DNA of 64,000 nt from Vibrio halioticoli NBRC 102217 (GTDB taxonomy: Bacteria > Pseudomonadota > Gammaproteobacteria > Enterobacterales > Vibrionaceae), in contig NZ_BAUJ01000005.1 in assembly GCF_000496695.1 (NCBI RefSeq), forward strand, positions 62,001 through 126,000. The letters run 5' to 3'. The notes under the pieces are model-generated. The model was not told the origin of the DNA, searched no databases, and saw nothing but the letters and a program-made list of their open reading frames with translations. Position 1 is the first letter of the stretch; each line of letters begins with the position of its first letter. Below are positions 1 to 6,517 of the stretch, in pieces. A program made the position numbers and the translations under genes.

Positions 1-54
1 CAAGTAAGCCTATCCGCCAAACAACAAGACCGCGCCCAATAACTTGCGGAACTT

Positions 55-80
55 GCGGGGTCAGGTCTTGAAATTTGCAC
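55..80 (-). repeat. RAYT-linked REP-like repeat, copy 1
   Basis: Full-length copy of the family seen eleven times in the first 6.5 kb. The core TTTCAAGACCTGACCCC lies on the minus strand, with GCGGGG at the left edge and TTTGCAC at the right edge. The region before it (1-54) shows no gene I can support. Confidence 0.85.
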
Positions 81-170
81 ATGGAGTCATAAACGACTTT
101 TGTAAATTACGCCTACCCCTGCATTTAGCATTTGTTTGATATGTATAGAGGCCTGACACCCGAGCTCTTT

Positions 171-194
171 GGGGTCAGGTCTTGAATTTTGCAC
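171..194 (-). repeat. RAYT-linked REP-like repeat, copy 2
   Basis: Minus-strand copy with the GAATTTTGC variant in place of GAAATTTGC, the same variant found in the copy at 1313-1336. A shorter inverted CCTGACACCC at 152-161 could pair imperfectly with its GGGGTCAGG. The 1-357 stretch holds only these repeats and no supportable gene. Confidence 0.85.
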
Positions 195-357
195 GGTATC
201 AAAATACTTTGTTAAATGCTTAGTCTAATAGCAAGTGTAGTCATTAAAGTTATCATCCTAGTGAATCAACATTCTTGACCATAAAATTATAATTTTTGCT
301 TTTAGAATGACGACTTATACCAATCACACTAAATAAGTGTTCAGAAATAGGTAAGCC

Positions 358-382
358 TGCAAATTTCAAGACCTGACCCCGC
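358..382 (+). repeat. RAYT-linked REP-like repeat, copy 3 (encodes RAYT C-terminus)
   Basis: Full-length plus-strand copy. Read on the minus strand, it runs through the last codons of the transposase: GGG GTC AGG TCT TGA gives Gly-Val-Arg-Ser-stop. The repeat therefore supplies the stop codon of the transposase gene. Confidence 0.9.
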
Positions 383-1211
383 TTTTAGCTAAGGTGCGAC
401 TAACAGTGGAGTAATGCACGCCAAAATACTCAGCAATTTGCTTTAATGTGTACGCTCCAGAATGGTAGGCTTGGCACATTGCTTCTGCTTGATTTTTCGA
501 CCGTGCATCATATTGTTTTAGGGATTTAGCTGGGGCTCGTCTTTGATGGCTAGGTATTTCCATTACATCGCCTTGCTTTGCCGAAAGTCGATACTGATGC
601 TCTTCAACAAAAGTCTTACTGCCTAAGAAAACTTGATGCTGTAAGTGCTCCCAAATCTTTACATTATTCCCCTTAGCTACAAATTTGATATACGCTTGTA
701 TAGCGTGTTCTCTTTCCATAGAAAACTGCTGTAATAAGGTGTCAGTGAATAGCCACTTCGGTGAGGTGATATTGCCTAATATGTTATGCCAACTAGACCA
801 TCGCCACATATTCACATCTTTTACCAAGCCAGCCCGTACTGGGTTCAGAACGATATAACGGCATAACTCTGTCAAATAACTTTCTTTCTCTACCAAAATA
901 GCTTTATAGCGCCCTTGAAATAGATGCCCTACTCGTTCGTATTTGCGATTAATAGCTTGGGTGAACACCCCATTTAGCTGACGCATACCACGACTTAGAT
1001 TCCCCTCTGGGGTCTCTATCAGTAAATGGTAATGGTTAGGCATCAGACAATAGGCATGCACAACCCAATTATAAGTTTCGCAAACATCGCCTAACACATT
1101 AAGGAATAGCTGAAAATCACTGTCTTGAAAATAGATCACCTGCTTTTGATCACCCCGCGAGGTGATGTGGTACAAAGCTCCTGCAAATTCCAATCGAAGT
1201 GGTCTACTCAT
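366..1211 (-). CDS. REP-associated tyrosine transposase (RAYT, Y1 family)
   Basis: Single-strand DNA transposase-like protein of the IS200/Y1 superfamily, expected to act on REP-type hairpins through a covalent tyrosine-DNA intermediate. The N-terminal part has the family opening RPLRLEFAGALYHITSRG. The His-hydrophobic-His metal site follows in MPNHYHLLIETP, then GHLFQGRYKA and YIVLNPVRAGLV, a usual RAYT signature. The C-terminal ~60 residues (QIAEYFGVHYSTVSRTL) look like a helix-turn-helix, as in longer RAYTs. The start at 1211 (MSRPLRL) is preferred over the Met 18 codons upstream because GAGG lies 8 bases before it. Repeats flank both ends: one overlaps the stop codon and a head-to-head pair lies about 100 bp upstream of the start. 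No IS terminal inverted repeats are seen, as expected for a domesticated single-copy RAYT. About 281 aa, apparently intact. Confidence 0.9.
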   Translation of the reverse strand: MSRPLRLEFAGALYHITSRGDQKQVIYFQDSDFQLFLNVLGDVCETYNWVVHAYCLMPNHYHLLIETPEGNLSRGMRQLNGVFTQAINRKYERVGHLFQGRYKAILVEKESYLTELCRYIVLNPVRAGLVKDVNMWRWSSWHNILGNITSPKWLFTDTLLQQFSMEREHAIQAYIKFVAKGNNVKIWEHLQHQVFLGSKTFVEEHQYRLSAKQGDVMEIPSHQRRAPAKSLKQYDARSKNQAEAMCQAYHSGAYTLKQIAEYFGVHYSTVSRTLAKSGVRS

Positions 1212-1312
1212 CCGTTTTTCCTCGCTAACACCACAGTAAAAATACTCTGGTATCAAACTGCACAAACTGACAAATAAACTGCTCTATTTTACGATCTACC
1301 TCGAAGCTTTTT

Positions 1313-1336
1313 CGGGGTCAGGTCTTGAATTTTGCA
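1313..1336 (-). repeat. RAYT-linked REP-like repeat, copy 4 (left arm of head-to-head pair)
   Basis: Minus-strand copy with the AATTTT variant. It faces copy 5 across a 4-base spacer (TTTA). The two arms pair over about 24 bp with one mismatch, so the transcript or single strand could form a long hairpin between the RAYT and manA. Confidence 0.9.
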
Positions 1337-1340
1337 TTTA

Positions 1341-1365
1341 TGCAAATTTCAAGACCTGACCCCGC
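1341..1365 (+). repeat. RAYT-linked REP-like repeat, copy 5 (right arm of head-to-head pair)
   Basis: Full-length copy. Its GCGGGG end (minus-strand reading) begins three bases after the manA stop codon. The hairpin with copy 4 could act as a 3' transcript end or stabiliser for manA, and as a transposase substrate. Confidence 0.9.
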
Positions 1366-1368
1366 ACA

Positions 1369-2580
1369 TTAATTAAACGCTCTGGCTATTCGGCCTTTAG
1401 AGTTCAATAAGTAAGATCGCGTATATGCTGGGATAAATACCGATTCACCTTTGCGTAGCGTAATCATTTCACCCGACGTATGAGTGATAGAAACCTCACT
1501 ATCAATGGCAAATAAAATTTCGGCACTATTAACCTTTACAGTTTCGTTTTCAGCTTTAATAAAGCAATCAAATTTAAAATCGGGAACAGGGACGGGATAA
1601 CTTTGCTTATTACCTTCAAGTTTCGGAGTTAATAACAAGGTGTTTCTTGGCTTTTCTTCAAATAAGGTACAACGTGCAAGCTCTTGTATATCTATATTTT
1701 TAGGCGTTAAACCCGCACGAAGAACATTATCAGAATTAGCCATAATTTCTAATGCTGTCCCTTTTAAATAAGCATGTGGGGTTCTAGCGTCTAAATACAT
1801 AGCATCCCCAGGTTGTAGAGTAAGAACATTCAATATAAACGGAGCAAATAACCCAATATCTCCTGGATAGCTCTGAGATAACTCAATCACTAAAGCAGAA
1901 AGATCATCTTCTATCTCAGAGTGCTGTTGAACAGAACAATAGCTCATCAATGCTTCAATAGATTGGCGTTTAGCTTCACTTTCTAACGATAAGATACCGG
2001 TGAAAAATCCTTCTATCCCAGCTGCGGTTTTATTGACTTTAAAATCATTTAGTAATGCTTCCACGTTTGGCATCGAAACCTTTGTCACTACATCAGAAAA
2101 TAAGTCTATGATCTCATTAAATGCACGAAATCCATCCATCGCTTGATAAGGAGTTAACGCATATACCAATTCGGGCTTATGATTCGCATCTCGATAATTT
2201 CGTTTTGCACTTTTTATATCAATGCCTTGTACATTTTCTCGTTCAAAACCGGCTTCAGCTTCAGACTTACTTGGGTGCACTTGTATCGAAAGACCTTTTC
2301 CTGCTGCTAACACCTTAAAAAGATACGGAAGCTCACCAAACTTCTCTGCGGTATTGCGAGAAAGTATGGTGTGTTTGTTGGTTTCGATAAAGGAAGATAA
2401 CAAAACCTCCTTGCCATTTTGAGTTATCTTTGAGCATCCATTAGGGTGGGCTCCCATCCAAATTTCCGCTTGTGGCTCGTGAAGAGGGTTCTCAAAACCA
2501 AAAAGTTCATGGATAGAAGTCTTACTTCCCCATGGGTAATTTTGAATGATATTTGTCAGTTTAAATAAATATTGTTGCAT
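1369..2580 (-). CDS. manA: mannose-6-phosphate isomerase, class I
   Basis: Cytosolic zinc enzyme interconverting mannose-6-phosphate and fructose-6-phosphate (EC 5.3.1.8). It supplies GDP-mannose precursors or lets mannose enter glycolysis. Type I PMI landmarks are present: NYPWGS near the N-terminus, the QVHP metal motif, HKPELVYALTPYQAMDGFR with its metal-binding Glu, and LDARTPHAYLKG with the last metal His and the active-site region. Length about 403 aa is normal. The ATG at 2580 (MQQYLFKL) fits the family start better than the upstream MVWIRI extension, with a modest GGA ahead of it. It is a single gene, flanked downstream by the head-to-head repeat pair and upstream by an AT-rich spacer, so it is probably monocistronic. 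Confidence 0.93.
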   Translation of the reverse strand: MQQYLFKLTNIIQNYPWGSKTSIHELFGFENPLHEPQAEIWMGAHPNGCSKITQNGKEVLLSSFIETNKHTILSRNTAEKFGELPYLFKVLAAGKGLSIQVHPSKSEAEAGFERENVQGIDIKSAKRNYRDANHKPELVYALTPYQAMDGFRAFNEIIDLFSDVVTKVSMPNVEALLNDFKVNKTAAGIEGFFTGILSLESEAKRQSIEALMSYCSVQQHSEIEDDLSALVIELSQSYPGDIGLFAPFILNVLTLQPGDAMYLDARTPHAYLKGTALEIMANSDNVLRAGLTPKNIDIQELARCTLFEEKPRNTLLLTPKLEGNKQSYPVPVPDFKFDCFIKAENETVKVNSAEILFAIDSEVSITHTSGEMITLRKGESVFIPAYTRSYLLNSKGRIARAFN

Positions 2581-2707
2581 GATTCTAATCCAGACCATTT
2601 GATTGTTATGTAAGGTCCGGAGTTAGGTTTTATTATTTGTATTATTAAATTACATATCACTTATATAATGTATATCTACATTAATCGATGTTTTATAAAG
2701 CAAAAAA

Positions 2708-2722
2708 CAAGACCTGACCCCG
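2708..2722 (+). repeat. RAYT-linked REP-like repeat, copy 6 (truncated)
   Basis: Only CAAGACCTGACCCCG remains; the TGCAAATTT half is lost. It sits in an AT-rich, gene-free stretch (2581-3115). I see no supportable gene in that stretch, and the short reading frame at 3047-3259 overlaps a repeat and the LysR gene end. Confidence 0.7.
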
Positions 2723-3115
2723 TTTATTTAACTTCATAAGTACCATGCTTCAAATTTAAAAAAAGACGACCATGATCAAGTTTAAATATTAAAAATATCA
2801 TTGATTAATATAAATATCAGTGACTATATATATGTGAAATATTAAATTCCATATATATAGTTACTAATGTTCTATTATTTTTTTATTTGGTTATTCATAT
2901 AAAACAAATCACACAATGTAATTAACATTAATTATAAATAAGTGGTCACAACAATAAATCAGATTAAATAATCATTATTAATATAATAAGACTATCCAGA
3001 TATGCACCTGTATAGTTAACAAATTACAATAATCACCTCTGACAAAGTGGAACTAAGTAATAAAAAATATGACAGAAACTACACTAAACACCAAAGTTCA
3101 AGTGGCAAAGTAACC

Positions 3116-3140
3116 TGCAAATTTCAAGACCTGACCCCGC
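3116..3140 (+). repeat. RAYT-linked REP-like repeat, copy 7 (abuts lysR stop)
   Basis: Full-length copy. The G of the LysR gene's TAG stop is also the first G of the GCGGGG edge, so the repeat starts exactly at the end of that gene. Confidence 0.88.
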
Positions 3141-4021
3141 TAGAGCATCAGTTTAGGTTGGATAAAGTCGATAAACGCAGATATTCGTTTGGAAACAGAG
3201 GAGGATTTGTAGAATACGGCACTGATTTGCTCTCTTGCGGTATCGGTAAGTGTCTCTGATTCTAACAGTTGTACTAGTCGACCTTCTTGAAGATCCTTTT
3301 TGACCATAAACCCAGACAAACAGGCAATACCATTACCAGCCAATACCAATTGTCGAACAGTTTCGCCATTGCTAGAGGTTAAACAAGGTTCAAGTGGTTG
3401 AAATCCTTTCAGAGGCCAATCATTTAATGATTTTACTCCTGAGAATCCGATAATATCGAAGCTCGGCAGTTCGCTCACTGTTGTAGGCATGCCTCGTTTT
3501 GATAGATATTCTGGTGATGCTACGATAAATAATTGGCTTTTACCTAGCGCTCGGGCGTGAAGCGTGGAATCACTGAGTTGACCGATACGAATGGCAAGAT
3601 CAGTTTTCTTTTCTAGTAAATCAACTATCCCTTCATTTGCGGTTAATTCTAGTTTTATATCCGGATAAGCTTGCTTGAAAGGCTTGATCAAAGGGATCAA
3701 TTGATGGAAAACAAAGGGACTCGCTGCGTCTACGCGCAAACGTCCTTTTGGTAATTCACCTCGCAAAATAATCTCTTCTTCGGCTTGCTGAATTTGTGTT
3801 AGGCCCGCACGTATTGCATCAATAAATTGACGACCTTCATCTGTGAGCTCAACTCGTCGTGTAGTGCGATGCAAAATAGTGACATTAAGCTGCGTCTCTA
3901 TTTTATTTACCGCTCTTGATACTCTTGCCACCTGAATATCTAGCGCTAGTGCCGCAGCTGAGAAGCCCCCACAATCCACAACAGCTAATAAAATGTCTAA
4001 ATCATCGGAACGAGTCAGCAT
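3140..4021 (-). CDS. LysR-family transcriptional regulator
   Basis: DNA-binding regulator with the standard LysR layout: an N-terminal winged HTH at about residues 1-60 (DDLDILLAVVDCGGFSAAA, then VARVSRAVNKIE and LHRTTRRVELTDEG) and a C-terminal periplasmic-binding-like effector domain at about 90-290. 293 aa is typical. It is divergent from the MFS exporter gene at 4191 across about 170 bp, the usual arrangement for a LysR protein controlling its neighbour, so it probably regulates that exporter. The effector is unknown. Its stop codon is fused to a REP-like repeat. The closest general class is the group that includes AaeR/DmlR-like regulators, but I cannot assign a specific orthologue. Confidence 0.9.
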   Translation of the reverse strand: MLTRSDDLDILLAVVDCGGFSAAALALDIQVARVSRAVNKIETQLNVTILHRTTRRVELTDEGRQFIDAIRAGLTQIQQAEEEIILRGELPKGRLRVDAASPFVFHQLIPLIKPFKQAYPDIKLELTANEGIVDLLEKKTDLAIRIGQLSDSTLHARALGKSQLFIVASPEYLSKRGMPTTVSELPSFDIIGFSGVKSLNDWPLKGFQPLEPCLTSSNGETVRQLVLAGNGIACLSGFMVKKDLQEGRLVQLLESETLTDTAREQISAVFYKSSSVSKRISAFIDFIQPKLML

Positions 4022-4190
4022 TCGGTATCCTCAAGCATTATTCTATTACTGTTATTTATAGCAAAAGTTATTTGTTAAAGGCACTGTTTTTCACAATTAT
4101 CAATTCCGACATAATCCTCCCCATCGAAACAAGGCCGACCCAAATGAATGTCGACCCTAAACACACAATCACTAACTAATGGGAACGATT

Positions 4191-5354
4191 ATGCCTTTAG
4201 CACTATTTGCATTGACGCTTAGCGCCTTTGCCATTGGAACCACCGAATTTGTCATAGTAGGACTTATCCCTACTATGGCCGCCGATTTGCATGTGTCATT
4301 ACCATCAGCAGGACTGCTAGTCAGCCTTTATGCACTAGGTGTTGCCATTGGCGCTCCAGTACTTACCGCATTAACGGGTAAGTGGAACCGCAAGCATGTA
4401 CTGCTTTTTGTTATGTCTTTATTTGTCGTTGGTAACTTACTGGCTTGGCAAGCACCAACCTACAGCACCTTAATCCTTGCGCGTATTCTTACCGGCTTGG
4501 CTCATGGCGTATTTTTCTCTATCGGCTCTACTATTGCGACTAGCTTGGTACCTAAAGAAAAAGCGGCAAGTGCCATCGCAATTATGTTTACTGGTTTAAC
4601 CGTAGCTTTAGTAACTGGCGTGCCACTAGGTACTTATATTGGGCAAGCTTTTGGCTGGCAGGCAACCTTTTTAACTGTTGCTTTGTTAGGGGTGATTGCG
4701 CTAGTCAGTAGTGCGTTTTTAGTTCCAAACAATCTGAAACAACCTTCTATCGCCAAACTTTCTGCACAACTCACTGTGTTAACACAACCGCGTTTGTTAC
4801 TTGTTTACGCAATTACTGCTCTTGGGTATGGCGGCACATTTACAGCGTTTACTTTTTTAGCACCAATCCTAGAGCAAGTATCAGGGTTTCACTCAAAAGC
4901 TATTAGCTTAATCATGCTGGTATACGGCGTATCGGTGGCGATTGGTAACATCTGGGGTGGCAAGATGTCAGATAAGATGGGACCCATTAAAGCTCTGACT
5001 GTTATTTTCTCAGGCTTGGCTATTGTATTGATTGCATTTAGTTTTACTGCGATTAACCCAATTACTGCGGTAATCACCATCTTAATTTGGGGCGCCTTTG
5101 CCTTTGGTAACGTCCCTGGTTTACAAGTCTATGCCGTGAAGTTAGCAGAAAAATATACTCCAGATGCGGTTGATGTCGCTTCAGGTCTTAATATTGCAGC
5201 CTTTAATGTTGGTATCGCACTAGGTGCATGGGGCGGAGGTTTGATTGTTGATCAATCTGGATTAATGAACACTCCTTGGATTGGCGCTTTAGTTGTACTT
5301 GTTGCGTTAGCGCTTACTCGATTTAGCGGTAGACTTGACCAACAAGCGGCTTAG
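4191..5354 (+). CDS. MFS efflux transporter, AraJ/YdhP type
   Basis: Inner-membrane proton-driven exporter with about 12 hydrophobic segments. The opening FAIGTTEFVIVGLIP and the cytoplasmic loop pattern resemble E. coli YdhP and AraJ, a branch of drug/sugar efflux MFS proteins. The substrate cannot be told from sequence. I prefer the ATG at 4191 (MPLALFAL) because GGGAACG lies just before it; the ATG at 4179 has no ribosome site. The length of about 387 aa is normal. It is divergent from a LysR gene that probably controls it. Downstream lies a degenerate head-to-head repeat pair (5374-5428). Confidence 0.88.
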   Translation: MPLALFALTLSAFAIGTTEFVIVGLIPTMAADLHVSLPSAGLLVSLYALGVAIGAPVLTALTGKWNRKHVLLFVMSLFVVGNLLAWQAPTYSTLILARILTGLAHGVFFSIGSTIATSLVPKEKAASAIAIMFTGLTVALVTGVPLGTYIGQAFGWQATFLTVALLGVIALVSSAFLVPNNLKQPSIAKLSAQLTVLTQPRLLLVYAITALGYGGTFTAFTFLAPILEQVSGFHSKAISLIMLVYGVSVAIGNIWGGKMSDKMGPIKALTVIFSGLAIVLIAFSFTAINPITAVITILIWGAFAFGNVPGLQVYAVKLAEKYTPDAVDVASGLNIAAFNVGIALGAWGGGLIVDQSGLMNTPWIGALVVLVALALTRFSGRLDQQAA

Positions 5355-5373
5355 AACCAAGCGATAAAAAATA

Positions 5374-5392
5374 TCAGGTCTTAAATTTGCAC
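5374..5392 (-). repeat. RAYT-linked REP-like repeat, copy 8 (degenerate)
   Basis: TCAGGTCTTAAATTTGCAC lacks one G after CTT and has lost the GGGG edge. It faces copy 9 across 10 bases, giving a second, decayed head-to-head pair 20 bp after the MFS gene stop. Confidence 0.8.
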
Positions 5393-5402
5393 TGTGGTTT
5401 AA

Positions 5403-5428
5403 GTGCAAATTTCAAGACCTGACCCCGC
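5403..5428 (+). repeat. RAYT-linked REP-like repeat, copy 9
   Basis: Full-length copy with the extra leading G (GTGCAAATT...). Together with copy 8 it can fold into a stem of about 18 bp with one bulge. Confidence 0.88.
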
Positions 5429-5589
5429 ATCAAACGCTTAATAACTAAAAAACCAATATCAGACCATTTATTTCGACAGCCTGTTTTCTATGTATGGATT
5501 AATGGGAATAATGCTTACACTGCACTCACACACAGTAATATCGAATATGATACGTTGCATGAAATTGTTACTCTCTATTTGGATTGAAT

Positions 5590-6261
5590 GTGAAAAAATA
5601 TAATTTAGTTGCTTTATGTGGCATTGCGCTACTTTCATCTTCAGCTTTTGCAAGCTCTGATCCTTCTGGCTTTTACGTGTTAGGTGCTGTAGGTACTACG
5701 GGTATTGATGACGGGGGTTATACTGATGATTTTAATGACAACGTAAATATTAGTCAGCCATCTTTTGATTCTGAGCTAGAAACCAAAGGGTCTACTAAAA
5801 CCTATAGCATGGGTTACCAAATTAACCGTATTGTGGGCGTTGAAGCGACTTACATGGACTACGGCCGTATTAATCTTAACCAAAAATCAGCGGGTGTAAG
5901 TACTGGTTCGAGCCAAGTTTTTGCTCCTGAGTCTTTCTCAGTATCGGCTAACTTAGGTTACTCATTCCACAATGGCTTACGTCCATTTGCAAAAATTGGT
6001 ATTTCTTATATTGATTTTGGCGTTGAAGATGCTGGCAACTCGTCATTCAAAGACATTAATGGACATGGCGGTATCCATATTGGTGCCGGTGTTGAATATG
6101 CTTTAGATCTTGGCGAAAACCATGGCAACGTATTATTTAGAACAGGTGTTGAAGGCGATATTGCCAATGTTGAGCTAGAGGGCTCTCAAGGTGCATTTAT
6201 CGAAGACAACTACAACTGGTCTATCGCAACCCTATACGCAGGTGTTGGTTACCGCTTCTAA
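5590..6261 (+). CDS. outer-membrane beta-barrel protein (OmpA-barrel/porin-like)
   Basis: Probable small outer-membrane barrel. A signal peptide (KKYNLVALCGIALLSSSAFA) is followed by alternating-hydrophobicity strands such as FYVLGAVGTTGI, YSMGYQINRIVGVEATYMDYG, FSVSANLGYSFHNGLRPFAKIGISYIDFG and LYAGVGYRF. The C-terminal Phe is the usual BAM signal. 223 aa fits an eight-stranded barrel. No ATG start is in frame: GTG at 5590 puts the Lys-Lys signal start right at the N-terminus and has GGA 7 bases upstream; TTG at 5584 is the alternative. Function is unknown; it could be a structural OMP. It stands alone, with a hairpin and a tandem repeat pair downstream. Confidence 0.8.
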   Translation: MKKYNLVALCGIALLSSSAFASSDPSGFYVLGAVGTTGIDDGGYTDDFNDNVNISQPSFDSELETKGSTKTYSMGYQINRIVGVEATYMDYGRINLNQKSAGVSTGSSQVFAPESFSVSANLGYSFHNGLRPFAKIGISYIDFGVEDAGNSSFKDINGHGGIHIGAGVEYALDLGENHGNVLFRTGVEGDIANVELEGSQGAFIEDNYNWSIATLYAGVGYRF

Positions 6262-6279
6262 TAAATAATCTTCTATCGA

Positions 6280-6304
6280 AAGGTGGATGTTAATCATTCA
6301 CCTT
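6280..6304 (+). terminator. possible terminator of the OMP gene
   Basis: AAGGTGGATG and CATTCACCTT form a 10-bp stem (one G-U pair) with a 5-base loop, about 20 bp after the stop. The T-tract is poor (ACTTCTCCCTT), so termination efficiency is uncertain. Confidence 0.45.
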
Positions 6305-6394
6305 ACTTCTCCCTTCTTCCCGCCCAATTCAAATATTTTCTATCAGCGATCTGTGTGAACTGTTTTCTAATAAACCCTGTGATTGATAGTGCCA

Positions 6395-6417
6395 TGCAAA
6401 TTTCAAGACCTGACCCC
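6395..6417 (+). repeat. RAYT-linked REP-like repeat, copy 10
   Basis: Copy lacking only the final GC. It is the first of a direct pair spaced 43 bp start to start with copy 11. The preceding bases (AGTGCCA versus CGTGCCG) are similar too, which suggests a local tandem duplication. Confidence 0.88.
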
Positions 6418-6437
6418 CTCTCTGATTCATCGTGCCG

Positions 6438-6462
6438 TGCAAATTTCAAGACCTGACCCCGC
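6438..6462 (+). repeat. RAYT-linked REP-like repeat, copy 11
   Basis: Full-length copy in the same orientation as copy 10, between the converging OMP and PL7 lyase genes. I see no further copies to the right of this point in the window. Confidence 0.9.
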
Positions 6463-6475
6463 AATTGAGGTTAAG

Positions 6476-6499
6476 AAGGCTGACAATAGTGCCAGCCTT
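6476..6499 (-). terminator. possible terminator of the PL7 lyase gene
   Basis: AAGGCTG and CAGCCTT arms with a 10-base loop lie about 20 bp downstream of the lyase stop (minus strand). The U-tract is weak. Confidence 0.4.
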
Positions 6500-6517
6500 T
6501 GATTTTAAAGAGTTGGA

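Noticed and set aside
1-54. End of a truncated gene at the left edge
   Set aside because: Too short to show coding character in any frame; nothing can be supported.
6395-6462. Two direct repeats 43 bp apart, possible mini CRISPR array
   Set aside because: Only two units exist, the same sequence occurs in both orientations elsewhere with no regular spacing, and there are no cas genes. They are copies of the RAYT-linked repeat.
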